A stretch of DNA of 64,000 bases from the IMG/VR virus record IMGVR_UViG_3300013306_000001, positions 26,096-90,095 of that record. The stretch is one strand, 5' to 3'. Position numbers and translations under genes: made by a program. Position 1 is the stretch's first letter. Each line of letters begins with the position of its first letter. Positions 32,870 through 41,243 of this stretch are shown one piece after another. The notes under the pieces were generated by a model. That model made no database searches, was not told the DNA's origin, and worked only from the letters and a program-made list of their open reading frames with translations. Source of the DNA: a virus.

Positions 32870-33061
32870 TCAAGTTTTTGTTAGGCAATTTTTACACATA
32901 CAAACGTCATTCATTTCTAATCCTTTGCTCTGTACACTGAAACACCAGCAGACGTTCTTACCTAACATAATATCGCATCGAACTGGCATTTCACATCGAG
33001 GACAAGAGTGAGTCACGTTAGATTGTGTACCAACCTTTTCCATTAGTTCTACGTAGTCCAT
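32870..33061 (-). CDS. cysteine-rich CWC-type protein
   Basis: 63 residues. The Cys pattern HSCPRCEMPVRCD ... VCWCFSV ... VCMCKNC corresponds to the small Cys-rich CWC family, which probably binds zinc. It is the gene directly downstream of the ribonucleotide reductase gene in the transcript. Role unknown; a redox or metal role with the reductase is only a guess. Confidence 0.65.
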   Translation of the reverse strand: MDYVELMEKVGTQSNVTHSCPRCEMPVRCDIMLGKNVCWCFSVQSKGLEMNDVCMCKNCLTKT

Positions 33062-33068
33062 CTATACC

Positions 33069-35291
33069 TCAGTTGAAGACAATTTCACACACGCCACCAC
33101 TACAGCCGACAGCTCCCATAGTATCTACATCTGTGTAGCTCTGTTGAGACAAGTCTTTAGAAAAATCTACATCAACAAAGTTTGTATTGATACTGACCCA
33201 TTTATGAAGGTTATGACAATCCTTCAACATAAAAGTAAGTTTCATAACATCTCCGTCAAAGTTCTTTTCTGCAAACTTCTTAACTCGACGTACCCAATCC
33301 CGTTTCAGCAAATCACTAGAATCTTCTGGATCAAGCTTCAATCCAAACCCAAGCGCTGTATCACATGCCATCCACAAGTTGTTACCAAATGCTTGCAATG
33401 CACCAACAATCAAGCCAGATGCAAACATTGAGCTATCACCATACATATCCAGAATCTGCTGTGCTGTAAACACTTCAGTGAACGGAGCTTGAGCATATGC
33501 ACGATCACCCATAGAGCTGAGAAGGGAAATACCAGCAAACCACTTACGGTTGTTGTAGATATATTCCTCAACCTCATCCCAATCATCAACTGTAATAGTA
33601 TTACTTACATTGTGACGAAGATCAGGGTCAACACACAGTTCATAGTTTGTACCATGTTCAATCCAATATTGCTGAGCAGTCTTAACATAATCAAGCTGTT
33701 TCACGCCCATCAAATCTGATTTGTAGATACTTCCTTCTTTACTCTCAACAGGGAAGCTAACTACAACATCTGTCCCGTTACTACTCCAAACACTTGACTC
33801 AACCATTTTAGGGTTAGTCTTAGTAATGATGCGAGTAACCTCATCTCCAACATTCATCTGTACATTTCGTAGATATTTAGGGCTGTGTTCCCCATGAATA
33901 CCTGAAGCCGTACCCAACACAACAGAGGCATTGCCACTTGGTTTTACTGCTGTAGTTCGTGCTGCTTGATTAATACCAAGAAGAATAGCAACAACAGAGT
34001 TGATATCTTTAACAACTGTTGCACCATCAATCATGTTTTGTGGATCAAACAGAACATCAGGATTATTCATCCAACCTGTAATACTCACACCAAGTAGAGC
34101 TTCTTTTTCTGTGATTCGACGTGTAGCATCAGACAGATATTTGAAATTAGAGTAACCAGCTTGCAGAGTACCAAGGATTGCACCAGCTTTACAAGCTCGG
34201 AAGAATGACTCTTTATCTACGCATCGACCGCCATTAATCTCCGTCAGATTACAAAATTGAAAGCCCGATTCACCATTCTCCGCAACTGGCAACATGCCAA
34301 TTTCTACACAAGGGTTGAAACAGAACTCTTTATTCTCAGTAAAGATGAAACCGGGTTCACCAAAGTCTTTAACAGATTTCATAATATTAGCCCATTCTTC
34401 ACGACTAAGTTCATCACGAACAAGCATTACAGAGTTATTGCTACGACCACGTTGAGGGTTATCAACAAACCAGTCACCAGTTTTGGCCTTCAACATCAAC
34501 TCATCATCTTTATCAAACATACAGATGGTTGCTGATCGGCGAACACCACCACTTAAAACAGCGTCAGACATATGCATAACAAAGTCATAGGCTGTGATTG
34601 TAGGAACGCTAACACCCTCTGTTTTACCCTCAACTAATGCCTCTAGCAACGCTTCACACTTGACCAACGCACTACGCAACCCGTCTGGGCCAGGAGCTTT
34701 AAAACCGCCGCTAATCAAAGCTCCTTTAGGTCGAATCTTATTGAAATCAAAGTGTACTTGACAGCCTTTATAATCAGGGAATGTACCGCCATCTACAAAA
34801 TAGCTGCTGAACAATACGCCAAAAGCATCTGCCCAACCTTCAATTGTGTCTGGAACCTGAAAAACTTTTACTTTCTTTTCATAACGCTTATGTACTTTTG
34901 GTAGCTTAGCAATGTGATGAGATTGTACAGAGAACCCAACACCACAACCACACAACAGAAGGTACATACACTCTTGGAAGAATGCTGCGCGGTCACAATG
35001 AGATACGGAGCAATTATACATACGAGCTTCGTGTTTAAACAGTTGCTCACCACCAAACTGTAATGCTCGTTGTGCCCCTAGCACAACTTTATCTTTATAG
35101 GCTTGTTCTGCAAAAGAGATATATTCTTCAAGCTCTGGTGTCATAACAGCAGCATATTTCTGCCGATGCATATTCATTACACGAGAGACTGATTCATCCC
35201 AAGTTTCATATCCACCCTTTACTTCGTCCCAACGAGAGTAGCCCATGTAAAACTTTGATTGACTCATCATATTTTTGCCAGCGGTATTCAT
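33069..35291 (-). CDS. nrdJ: adenosylcobalamin-dependent ribonucleotide reductase (class II)
   Basis: 740 residues. It makes deoxyribonucleotides using vitamin B12 and works under oxic and anoxic conditions. Visible motifs: Cys94 (MYNCSVSHC), SGGVRRSAT, the active site NPCVEIGM (Asn326, Cys328, Glu330), Cys347 and a C-terminal redox pair Cys730/Cys735 (GCSGGVCE). The length matches monomeric RTPR-type enzymes, and no small subunit gene is present, which supports class II. It depends on host cobalamin. Confidence 0.9.
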   Translation of the reverse strand: MNTAGKNMMSQSKFYMGYSRWDEVKGGYETWDESVSRVMNMHRQKYAAVMTPELEEYISFAEQAYKDKVVLGAQRALQFGGEQLFKHEARMYNCSVSHCDRAAFFQECMYLLLCGCGVGFSVQSHHIAKLPKVHKRYEKKVKVFQVPDTIEGWADAFGVLFSSYFVDGGTFPDYKGCQVHFDFNKIRPKGALISGGFKAPGPDGLRSALVKCEALLEALVEGKTEGVSVPTITAYDFVMHMSDAVLSGGVRRSATICMFDKDDELMLKAKTGDWFVDNPQRGRSNNSVMLVRDELSREEWANIMKSVKDFGEPGFIFTENKEFCFNPCVEIGMLPVAENGESGFQFCNLTEINGGRCVDKESFFRACKAGAILGTLQAGYSNFKYLSDATRRITEKEALLGVSITGWMNNPDVLFDPQNMIDGATVVKDINSVVAILLGINQAARTTAVKPSGNASVVLGTASGIHGEHSPKYLRNVQMNVGDEVTRIITKTNPKMVESSVWSSNGTDVVVSFPVESKEGSIYKSDLMGVKQLDYVKTAQQYWIEHGTNYELCVDPDLRHNVSNTITVDDWDEVEEYIYNNRKWFAGISLLSSMGDRAYAQAPFTEVFTAQQILDMYGDSSMFASGLIVGALQAFGNNLWMACDTALGFGLKLDPEDSSDLLKRDWVRRVKKFAEKNFDGDVMKLTFMLKDCHNLHKWVSINTNFVDVDFSKDLSQQSYTDVDTMGAVGCSGGVCEIVFN

Positions 35292-35303
35292 ACAACTCCT
35301 TAT

Positions 35304-35969
35304 TTATAAATATTTAGTTTCTTTGTTCGTAGAGTGATATAACCTAAGATTCCAAACTCTAGATGTTAAAGCTTCAGCTACATCGCTTCTAAAACAGGGC
35401 TGTAATGCATACCAACTTACAGCTTTTTCAATTTGTATTGACTTCTCCCATTGCCAAGCCTTGTGAGCTACGAACGGATCAGATGTCATACCCAGATGTT
35501 TATACCCTCCACCAAAACAGTTGACTCTAGCAAAGAAAGGGTTAATCAAGTTCTTTCCTTTATACCTCCTTTTGTCATAAGCAACACCCACAGGTGTAGT
35601 TGTGTTTGTTGTAACTAGCCTAAGTAAGGTATTTATCTCGTGCGGTACAAAGACACAACTATCTTCGCAATAGTGCTTGTTACCCGGCGATAATATGTCT
35701 TTATCTAGATCCATTCCTTCCCATATGAATGTCTTCATCGATAACTTAAAACTTGAGAAGTATTTCCAGTTGTCTGTTACTGTGGCCTGTTTATAAGTAG
35801 GGAATTTCAACTTAAACTCTTCTGATTTTGTTCTCCGTAAAACATCTTTCCAACTTGCATATATGGGGCACATTGTCTGTTTACCATTGTCATCTGTAAC
35901 GATCACATTATAGTCAGCATCATTGATACCCCAACCCCAAACTAACTTATTCCTTTTCCTAAGCTGCAC
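35304..35969 (-). CDS. homing-endonuclease-like protein (GIND/LDKDIL family)
   Basis: 221 residues. The order of motifs WGWGINDADY, MCPIYASWKDVLRR, WKYFSSFKLSM, LDKDILSPGNKHYCEDSCVF and an AP2-like C-terminus is shared with the genes at 44084 and 63759. This family is seen in phages as mobile endonuclease-like genes; LDKDIL..GNK..Y probably replaces the HNH core. The GTG start overlaps the upstream gene; a start further in cannot be excluded. Confidence 0.7.
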   Translation of the reverse strand: MQLRKRNKLVWGWGINDADYNVIVTDDNGKQTMCPIYASWKDVLRRTKSEEFKLKFPTYKQATVTDNWKYFSSFKLSMKTFIWEGMDLDKDILSPGNKHYCEDSCVFVPHEINTLLRLVTTNTTTPVGVAYDKRRYKGKNLINPFFARVNCFGGGYKHLGMTSDPFVAHKAWQWEKSIQIEKAVSWYALQPCFRSDVAEALTSRVWNLRLYHSTNKETKYL

Positions 35970-36324
35970 CCTTGTGTTTCTCCATCTGCTCTAGAATCAT
36001 CCCAGTGTTATTACTTTGTGCTCCCATGTTCAACAAGTCAATACGTAGGTTAAGCTCACAACTCTCTACAATAGCTTCCCAGCTCGCAGCCCCTTGAGTT
36101 AGCCATTCACCAGTACGCTCATGACCCTGATACATCAGACAGTCTACGATATTCCCACGAAGATTACGATGTTTGCAAACTACTTCATCTACTCCCATGG
36201 CCACATCCAATCCGTTATTAAAAAGAAATTTATTAATCTCTTCTTTATTGTCTTCCCCAAATGCTTGGGCGAACCCTTCACAGAGAAGTAAATCTGACAA
36301 ACTCAAATTAAATCCTACGGCCAT
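35959..36324 (-). CDS. hypothetical protein
   Basis: 121 residues from ATG 36324 behind GGGGAAG. Mostly helical (LSLSDLLLCEGFAQAFGED, SWEAIVESCELNLRIDLLNM). Not recognised. Its stop overlaps the endonuclease-like gene that follows. Confidence 0.65.
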   Translation of the reverse strand: MAVGFNLSLSDLLLCEGFAQAFGEDNKEEINKFLFNNGLDVAMGVDEVVCKHRNLRGNIVDCLMYQGHERTGEWLTQGAASWEAIVESCELNLRIDLLNMGAQSNNTGMILEQMEKHKGAA

Positions 36325-36325
36325 T

Positions 36326-36508
36326 TTATTCTTCCCCAACCAAAATACTACGAGCAGCTTCCATTACAGCATCGGAAACATCATTGAATGAATCTTTACT
36401 ATCAATAGCATTCCTAAGCTTGTTTCGATCAACACCAGCTTCTTCAAAAACTGTAAGGAAAGCACCCCAAGCTTTATCTTCAAGGTAGCAAAGTTGTTCG
36501 TAATTCAT
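36326..36508 (-). CDS. small helical protein
   Basis: 60 residues (YEQLCYLEDKAWGAFLTVFE), acidic, helical. It overlaps the upstream gene by four bases, so it is translated in series. Function unknown. Confidence 0.62.
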   Translation of the reverse strand: MNYEQLCYLEDKAWGAFLTVFEEAGVDRNKLRNAIDSKDSFNDVSDAVMEAARSILVGEE

Positions 36509-36696
36509 TCTGTGTACTCCTCAAAAGCTTCTTGTGGTGAACTACCACCTTCATACAGCTCAATAAACTCTACAATGTTCTCTTGTACAACCAACCAAGC
36601 ATCTTCTTTCTTCATCAGGAATCCACGCTTCTTTAGGATGTTGATCAAGTCTGCAATCCAAGATGATACGTTATAGTCATCACGTTCAATAATCAT
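36505..36696 (-). CDS. small acidic helical protein
   Basis: 63 residues (DYNVSSWIADLINILKKRGF). The ribosome site GGAGAAAT precedes ATG 36696, which lies one base after the thyX stop. Function unknown. Confidence 0.62.
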   Translation of the reverse strand: MIIERDDYNVSSWIADLINILKKRGFLMKKEDAWLVVQENIVEFIELYEGGSSPQEAFEEYTE

Positions 36697-36697
36697 T

Positions 36698-37357
36698 TTA
36701 TTTCTCCATAACTTCTTTAAGGAACGGGAAGTATTTTACCACTTCTTCTTTACATTTGATAGCTACATCTTGATGTTCTAGTTGTGTACCGTTGGCTTCT
36801 CGTAGGGAACAATAGTGTAGCCAACTACGAACAGTACCATTCATGTACATCTTACTCATTGTCAAACCTTCTGGAAGAATAACACGAGCAACTTCTTTAG
36901 CGATGCCTTTATCTAAAGCACTTTGATAAATATCTTTTGTACGAGCTAATAGGATTTCTTGTACTTCTTCCCACCACCCGATTGTTTCATCGTCCCAACA
37001 CGCCAAGCTATTTTGTCGGTTCTTTGTATCTTGCAAACGGCATTCACGAGTAATAAAGTCTGTACTTTCTGCATAACGTTGGCTGAACTCTTGAAAGCTA
37101 AAACTACGGTGACGAAGAATCTGCCGTGCAATATCCCGTGGAGCCTCAATCTCCATTGTAATGTTACAGGTTTCAAACACTGAATAGTGGTGATGTTCTA
37201 CGAAATATTTAAGAAGCTTTGCTGCTGTGTCGAAGTTACTTTGATTCTGTGGTGCTGAGACCCGTGCGGCGAACGAAATTATACCCTCGCTATCTGGGAT
37301 GTCCTCCACTACTGGTTGGGTAACTCCAATCACACGACATTTAATGAAATCAAACAT
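36698..37357 (-). CDS. thyX: flavin-dependent thymidylate synthase ThyX
   Basis: 219 residues. The ThyX signature RHRx7S is present as RHRSFSFQEFS (residues 82-92), followed by RYAES. It makes dTMP from dUMP with FAD, NADPH and methylenetetrahydrofolate. It lies with the class II reductase and dUTPase in one leftward unit that supplies dNTPs. Its ATG overlaps the stop of an HNH gene by eight bases. Confidence 0.95.
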   Translation of the reverse strand: MFDFIKCRVIGVTQPVVEDIPDSEGIISFAARVSAPQNQSNFDTAAKLLKYFVEHHHYSVFETCNITMEIEAPRDIARQILRHRSFSFQEFSQRYAESTDFITRECRLQDTKNRQNSLACWDDETIGWWEEVQEILLARTKDIYQSALDKGIAKEVARVILPEGLTMSKMYMNGTVRSWLHYCSLREANGTQLEHQDVAIKCKEEVVKYFPFLKEVMEK

Positions 37358-37955
37358 TTACCTCTCCTACTACCAGTTTATAAATATCTTTAAAGTTTGT
37401 ACCTAAACAGATAGACTGGACCGTTACACGGTTGAAATCATACTTTTCTGCGATTCCTTTTACTAAACCCTTAGGTGCCCGAGGGCTATCTCCTTTCCCA
37501 TCAAGGTATTCTATAAGAATATTCTTAGCAACCTCATCAGAAATCATTTGGTTAAAAGGTCTTAGTCCTTGAGCTTGTCTAGCCTTCACAGCAGCATTGG
37601 ATCTAACTTTAGGATTCTTATCAAACTGATTATCCTGAGAAGTACCAAGAACAATATTCTCTTTGGATAAGTTTAAAGGATTATCATCTAAATGTCTAAC
37701 ATTAATACCGGGCTGAAAAGATTCTTCTCCGTACAATACATATCCAACAAATTTATGAAACGGGAAACTGCCGCGTGTCTTATCTCCCTTACGCAAACTT
37801 ATACTAAAAGACGGGTATCTTTGCTTACCGTATAGCTGAGGTTTAATTCTGTTACCAAAAGGTGTTACGAATTCCTGCGTATCAAAATCAAACCAGTACC
37901 CCCTCTCAATTGCTAATTTAATGTAGCCGTGATAAGCCGCTAAATCCTCACTCAA
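37350..37955 (-). CDS. HNH homing endonuclease with C-terminal helix-turn-helix
   Basis: 201 residues from TTG 37955 with AAGGAG in front. The core is FHKFVGYVLYGEESFQPG followed by VRHLDDNPLNLSKENI and LGTSQDN. The C-terminal part (VKGIAEKYDFNRVTVQSICLG) is a DNA-binding helix-turn-helix. It is inserted just upstream of thyX, a conserved essential gene, as usual for mobile endonucleases. Confidence 0.85.
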   Translation of the reverse strand: MSEDLAAYHGYIKLAIERGYWFDFDTQEFVTPFGNRIKPQLYGKQRYPSFSISLRKGDKTRGSFPFHKFVGYVLYGEESFQPGINVRHLDDNPLNLSKENIVLGTSQDNQFDKNPKVRSNAAVKARQAQGLRPFNQMISDEVAKNILIEYLDGKGDSPRAPKGLVKGIAEKYDFNRVTVQSICLGTNFKDIYKLVVGEVNV

Positions 37956-38121
37956 CTTGCTTCTCCTTATTCAAATACTCTTCAACTTCTTTCCAAGAAA
38001 TATCTGGAAAGTACACATACATCGTGCCAGATTTAGCTAAGTTTGTATAGTCTTCTTTTGATTTAATAATGTCTTGCCATACAAGCTTTGGTCGTTGTGT
38101 TGGTACATGTGCGTGAATCAT
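37948..38121 (-). CDS. small hypothetical protein
   Basis: 57 residues (MIHAHVPTQRPKLVWQDIIK start, acidic Glu-rich end). ATG overlaps the dUTPase stop (ATGA), which indicates coupling; its 3' end contains the ribosome site of the HNH gene. Not recognised. Confidence 0.6.
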   Translation of the reverse strand: MIHAHVPTQRPKLVWQDIIKSKEDYTNLAKSGTMYVYFPDISWKEVEEYLNKEKQVE

Positions 38122-38549
38122 TTGCCGCTACTCCCAAACCCACCTTCTCCCCGAATAGTCTCACTCAAACTATCCACCTCTTCAAACATCACTTTCTTGT
38201 AAGGAATAACCATCCCCTGTGCAATCCTATCACCTGCATTAACTTCAAGTCCCCACCCTTGTTTGTCACAAGACAACTTGACTTTAAGCTCTCCACGGTA
38301 ATCCGAATCAATCACACCAACACAGTTACTAAGCCGCACATCATTCTTAAATCCATGACCACTACGACTAAAGATTAGCATTACATGATCTTCTGGGATT
38401 TCAAATGCAAGACCAGTGGAATAAGTATGGGGTGCATTATAGTCTGTATCACCATTGAGCATTGTGTAGATATCAAAACAACCGCTGCCTTCTGTTGCGT
38501 AGGTTGGAAGCTTAGCGGATTCGTACAGACGTTTTACTTTGACTTTCAA
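38118..38549 (-). CDS. dut: dUTPase
   Basis: 143 residues from TTG 38549 behind GAGGAG. All five trimeric dUTPase motifs can be seen: ATEGSGCFDI, FSRSGHG, GVIDSDYRGEL, AGDRIAQGMVIP and RGEGGFGSSGK. It hydrolyses dUTP to dUMP, the substrate of ThyX, and limits uracil in DNA. Confidence 0.95.
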   Translation of the reverse strand: MKVKVKRLYESAKLPTYATEGSGCFDIYTMLNGDTDYNAPHTYSTGLAFEIPEDHVMLIFSRSGHGFKNDVRLSNCVGVIDSDYRGELKVKLSCDKQGWGLEVNAGDRIAQGMVIPYKKVMFEEVDSLSETIRGEGGFGSSGK

Positions 38550-38552
38550 GAT

Positions 38553-38726
38553 TTACTCCTCGATTAATGTTTCAATAATACTTTTAATTTGCAGCAGCAT
38601 TGCTTCCTCATAACTGAAATCAGAAGCAAATGAAATACCTTCTTGATATTGGTCTAATACTTCTTCAAGGCGACCGTCTAAATAGTCTTGTATTAGGTGA
38701 AGGCCATCCTTATTAAATTTATTCAT
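38553..38726 (-). CDS. small acidic protein
   Basis: 57 residues (MNKFNKDGLHLIQDYLDGRL start), helical and acidic. It overlaps the upstream gene by eight bases and ends with GAGGAGTAA, which provides the ribosome site of the dUTPase gene. Function unknown. Confidence 0.6.
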   Translation of the reverse strand: MNKFNKDGLHLIQDYLDGRLEEVLDQYQEGISFASDFSYEEAMLLQIKSIIETLIEE

Positions 38727-38943
38727 AAACAGTTTCCCCTTGTAGCTTACTATTAAAGTGACGCCTTACAACATAACCCCTGCCCAAACTCCAAACAGTA
38801 CAGAGAATAGTTGTGGAAGTGGCAATCCCAACAGGGGTTGTAAAGAACATCAAACAACCCATCGTAATTAACCAACTCCCTACCATGCCTATGGTAGTGT
38901 TTGTACAGGTTTCAATCAAGGATTGTTTCTTAGTTTGTTTCAT
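38719..38943 (-). CDS. two-helix membrane protein (DUF7220-like)
   Basis: 74 residues. KKQSLIETCTNTTIGMVGSW, a second hydrophobic helix and GYVVRRHFN match the small phage membrane family DUF7220. Two transmembrane segments lie near residues 18-34 and 36-52. It overlaps the upstream gene (ATGA). Role unknown. Confidence 0.68.
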   Translation of the reverse strand: MKQTKKQSLIETCTNTTIGMVGSWLITMGCLMFFTTPVGIATSTTILCTVWSLGRGYVVRRHFNSKLQGETVYE

Positions 38944-39449
38944 TTAATCTTCCCTGTCAACACAAGCTCAAGCTCAGCCAATACGTTGAAAGCTGTATGA
39001 GCCAGATGAACAATATTACTTTCCTCATCAGTCCGCTCAATAGCCGGTACACCTTGAGCTTTCTGAATAAACCCCTTCACTCGATGGCGACTAGCAGCAG
39101 CAGAGAATTCAGTTTCAGCATTAGGGAGGTTCTTGAAGTCATTAGGTTTATAGCCTTTATTTTCTTCAGCCCAACCCATCACTTTAGCAATCTCTAGAAT
39201 TGCATTAGGGAAACCTTCATCAAATAGTTGCATTTTTACCTTACCAACTTTACGTTCTTCTAGGGCAGGGCGTTGGATACTTGATTCTACTAAAGTTAGA
39301 TCATCATAACCAAATTGGAACTCTTGACCAGTTTCATCTATAACTAAAGCATAATCACGGCTTAAATAACTCTTACCTTGATAGATAAACTCTCCTTTAT
39401 AAGGCTCAAATGAACTGTAAACCTTATCCCCTACCTTAAATTTACTCAT
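38940..39449 (-). CDS. DUF5664-like dNTP pyrophosphohydrolase with N-terminal SH3-like part
   Basis: 169 residues from ATG 39449 behind GAGGAGAC. Residues 1-60 (FKVGDKVYSSFEPYKGEF) look like a KOW/SH3-type beta domain. Residues about 70-165 show FPNAILEIAKVMGWAEENKG, ASRHRVKGFIQKA and SNIVHLAHTAFNVLAELELV, the all-alpha dATP/dGTP diphosphohydrolase (DUF5664) pattern with metal-binding Glu and His-Asn residues. It probably cleans or balances the dNTP pool. The fusion is unusual; specificity is not deducible. Confidence 0.62.
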   Translation of the reverse strand: MSKFKVGDKVYSSFEPYKGEFIYQGKSYLSRDYALVIDETGQEFQFGYDDLTLVESSIQRPALEERKVGKVKMQLFDEGFPNAILEIAKVMGWAEENKGYKPNDFKNLPNAETEFSAAASRHRVKGFIQKAQGVPAIERTDEESNIVHLAHTAFNVLAELELVLTGKIK

Positions 39450-39606
39450 CAACCGTCTCCTCATTCTGTTTAGTAATATTCTTCAATTTCTGTATTTGGT
39501 CGAGCATGTTCTCTTGTTGCTGACGGAGATTATGAACCAATTTCATAGTGTTGTCAAGCTCTTGTTCAAGAGTTTTTACTCGGTTGTAAAGTCTGAAATC
39601 TTGGAT
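39442..39606 (-). CDS. coiled-coil protein, putative AUC start
   Basis: About 54 residues, a heptad-type coiled coil (RVKTLEQELDNTMKLVHNLR). The frame runs into the upstream HNH gene, where ATG 39663 has no ribosome site. After the HNH stop, AAGGAG (39614-39619) lies seven bases before an ATC codon at 39606; no ATG, GTG or TTG is in frame there. I propose AUC 39606 as the start. An alternative is that the HNH insertion removed the original start. Confidence 0.5.
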   Translation of the reverse strand: MQDFRLYNRVKTLEQELDNTMKLVHNLRQQQENMLDQIQKLKNITKQNEETVDE

Positions 39607-39617
39607 TTTAATTCTCC

Positions 39618-40181
39618 TTATTTTCCGTGCCTTTCTGTAAAATCTCCTTGAGACTCTTGCCATTTTTCACGAGCAAGTTTAGCATCTTCTAGATTAATAT
39701 ACGAACCTAAATTAGTTTTCTTATATACACCAGCTTCTGTGTAATGGCCTTCGGCAACCCACTTGTTGTTAGCTTTGTTCCAGCATACACCATTTACGCC
39801 TGATTTGTTGTTGCTAGATAAACCACAATTACGCCCATTACTTATCGAGGTGGCTTGTCGTAAATTACTCCATTTGTTATTCAACCCATCACCATCTTCA
39901 TGATCTATAAGCTGATCAGGCCACTCCCCATTCATGTAAAACCAAGCTAATCTATGGGCCAGGAACAATTTACCTTTAATTCGTATCTGAAGGTAGTACA
40001 AGTCTTTTTCACCGTACTTAGATGGATACCCTGCGACCTTACCAGCAAACCTTCCAAGATATGTATTTCTGGCATGTGTGTTCTTGAAATGTTCCAAAGG
40101 TCTGTCAACTTTCCATGTGAACAGACCAGTCTCTTTGTTATAATCTAATGCCTCATGCAAGATTTTATGTGTTAGTTCCAA
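39618..40181 (-). CDS. HNH-AP2 homing endonuclease
   Basis: 187 residues. It is a close relative of the gene at 4955: LTHKILHEALDYNKETGLFT, AHRLAWFYMNGEWPD, LIDHEDGDGLNNKWSNLRQA and an AP2 domain (SGVNGVCWNKANNKWVAEG). It ends in ERHGK like its paralogs. The TTG start overlaps the metallophosphoesterase gene. It is inserted between two replication-block genes. Confidence 0.87.
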   Translation of the reverse strand: MELTHKILHEALDYNKETGLFTWKVDRPLEHFKNTHARNTYLGRFAGKVAGYPSKYGEKDLYYLQIRIKGKLFLAHRLAWFYMNGEWPDQLIDHEDGDGLNNKWSNLRQATSISNGRNCGLSSNNKSGVNGVCWNKANNKWVAEGHYTEAGVYKKTNLGSYINLEDAKLAREKWQESQGDFTERHGK

Positions 40182-41064
40182 CCCACCGCCCCTCTGAATT
40201 TAACCGCATTGGCTCCAACACGGGCATAGAATCAATAATCAACCCCGTGCCAATGATTGGGCGCTTAATATTCACATTATTGTAGTTGAATGCAAGCTTA
40301 TCATCGTCAATCAGACAACCACACTGCATACCCCAATAAAGTCCGGTGCTATTTCCCCAATAATCAATCTTGAACGTCTCATGATAGTGGCCTTGAGTTG
40401 CATTCATGCCCATCTGCTGGCTCAGTTGAATAATGTTGCTTGTCTTACCGTGGTGCATATAGCACTTCTGACCATTAGGAAGATCAACCGTCAGATCAAA
40501 GCTCCACTTCCAACCACTATCTACGCCCAATACTTCATTGTATGACTTGATATAATGTTTTGGAATACCAAACACCTTAGCCTTACGCCATACCAAGCTA
40601 CCGTGATTACTTTCAAGAATGTCCATTTTAGGGAAAATCTTAAACAGCTCTGAAATCACAGGAAGAGCCTGACGAATTTCATCTCCAGCGCTTGGCAAGT
40701 CTGGGTCACTGTCATGGAAGCTCAAGGCGTGACCATCCACCTCATCACCCAGACAGATAACACGAGTTGGGTTGTATTTCTGTTTCAAATGCAGCAAGAA
40801 AGCAATAGCATCTTGGTGATGATATGGAATATGCAAATCACTGATCAACAAGATACGGCTGTTATCATGCTCCACACCATCATTCTTACGTACAGAGTAA
40901 GTTTCTGACGACTTACGATTATCTACTACAACTTGACTGAATTCTTTACGGAGATAATCAGATACGGTTGAACGTGGTTTGTCCAATAATTCTGAAATCT
41001 TCCTCCAGCTCTTACCTGTTTTTGCTAGCTCAACAGCTTCTTGTTTCCATTCTGCTTCACTCAC
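40165..41064 (-). CDS. calcineurin-like metallophosphoesterase with N-terminal HTH
   Basis: 299 residues. Residues about 5-40 form a helix-turn-helix (KTGKSWRKISELLDKPRSTV) that should bind DNA. Residues 70-290 carry the metallophosphoesterase motifs ISDLHIPYH, GDEVDGH, SNHGS, MHHGKT and GHYHE. A DNA-binding phosphoesterase in a replication cluster could act as a nuclease or nucleotidase. GTG start overlaps the upstream stop. Confidence 0.82.
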   Translation of the reverse strand: MSEAEWKQEAVELAKTGKSWRKISELLDKPRSTVSDYLRKEFSQVVVDNRKSSETYSVRKNDGVEHDNSRILLISDLHIPYHHQDAIAFLLHLKQKYNPTRVICLGDEVDGHALSFHDSDPDLPSAGDEIRQALPVISELFKIFPKMDILESNHGSLVWRKAKVFGIPKHYIKSYNEVLGVDSGWKWSFDLTVDLPNGQKCYMHHGKTSNIIQLSQQMGMNATQGHYHETFKIDYWGNSTGLYWGMQCGCLIDDDKLAFNYNNVNIKRPIIGTGLIIDSMPVLEPMRLNSEGRWVGTNT

Positions 41065-41243
41065 TGAAACTTCTCCTCATATTCTTCTTCTGTTAGTTCA
41101 ACGCGACTAACAGTATGTCCTACAAATCTCAAAAGGTTATAGATTGCGTTCTCTGGCTCCGTATCCAAATAGCTGAACACTTTACCATCAATATCACATA
41201 CACAGTCTGTAGAATCTTCTAGTGTAAAGAATGTAATGTTCAC
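41061..41243 (-). CDS. small acidic hypothetical protein
   Basis: 60 residues (FTLEDSTDCVCDIDGKVF), Glu-rich C-terminus. Four-base overlaps at both ends link it to its neighbours. Function unknown. Confidence 0.6.
   Translation of the reverse strand: MNITFFTLEDSTDCVCDIDGKVFSYLDTEPENAIYNLLRFVGHTVSRVELTEEEYEEKFQ

Noticed and set aside
32846-32873. Leftward promoter TTGACA-16-TATCCT
   Set aside because: Its start point would fall inside the terminator hairpin at 32817-32844, so it is probably coincidental.
38940-39449. A 2-aminoadenine (Z) genome system
   Set aside because: Only a DUF5664-like enzyme is present; no PurZ, dATP triphosphohydrolase or Z-specific polymerase is visible in the window.
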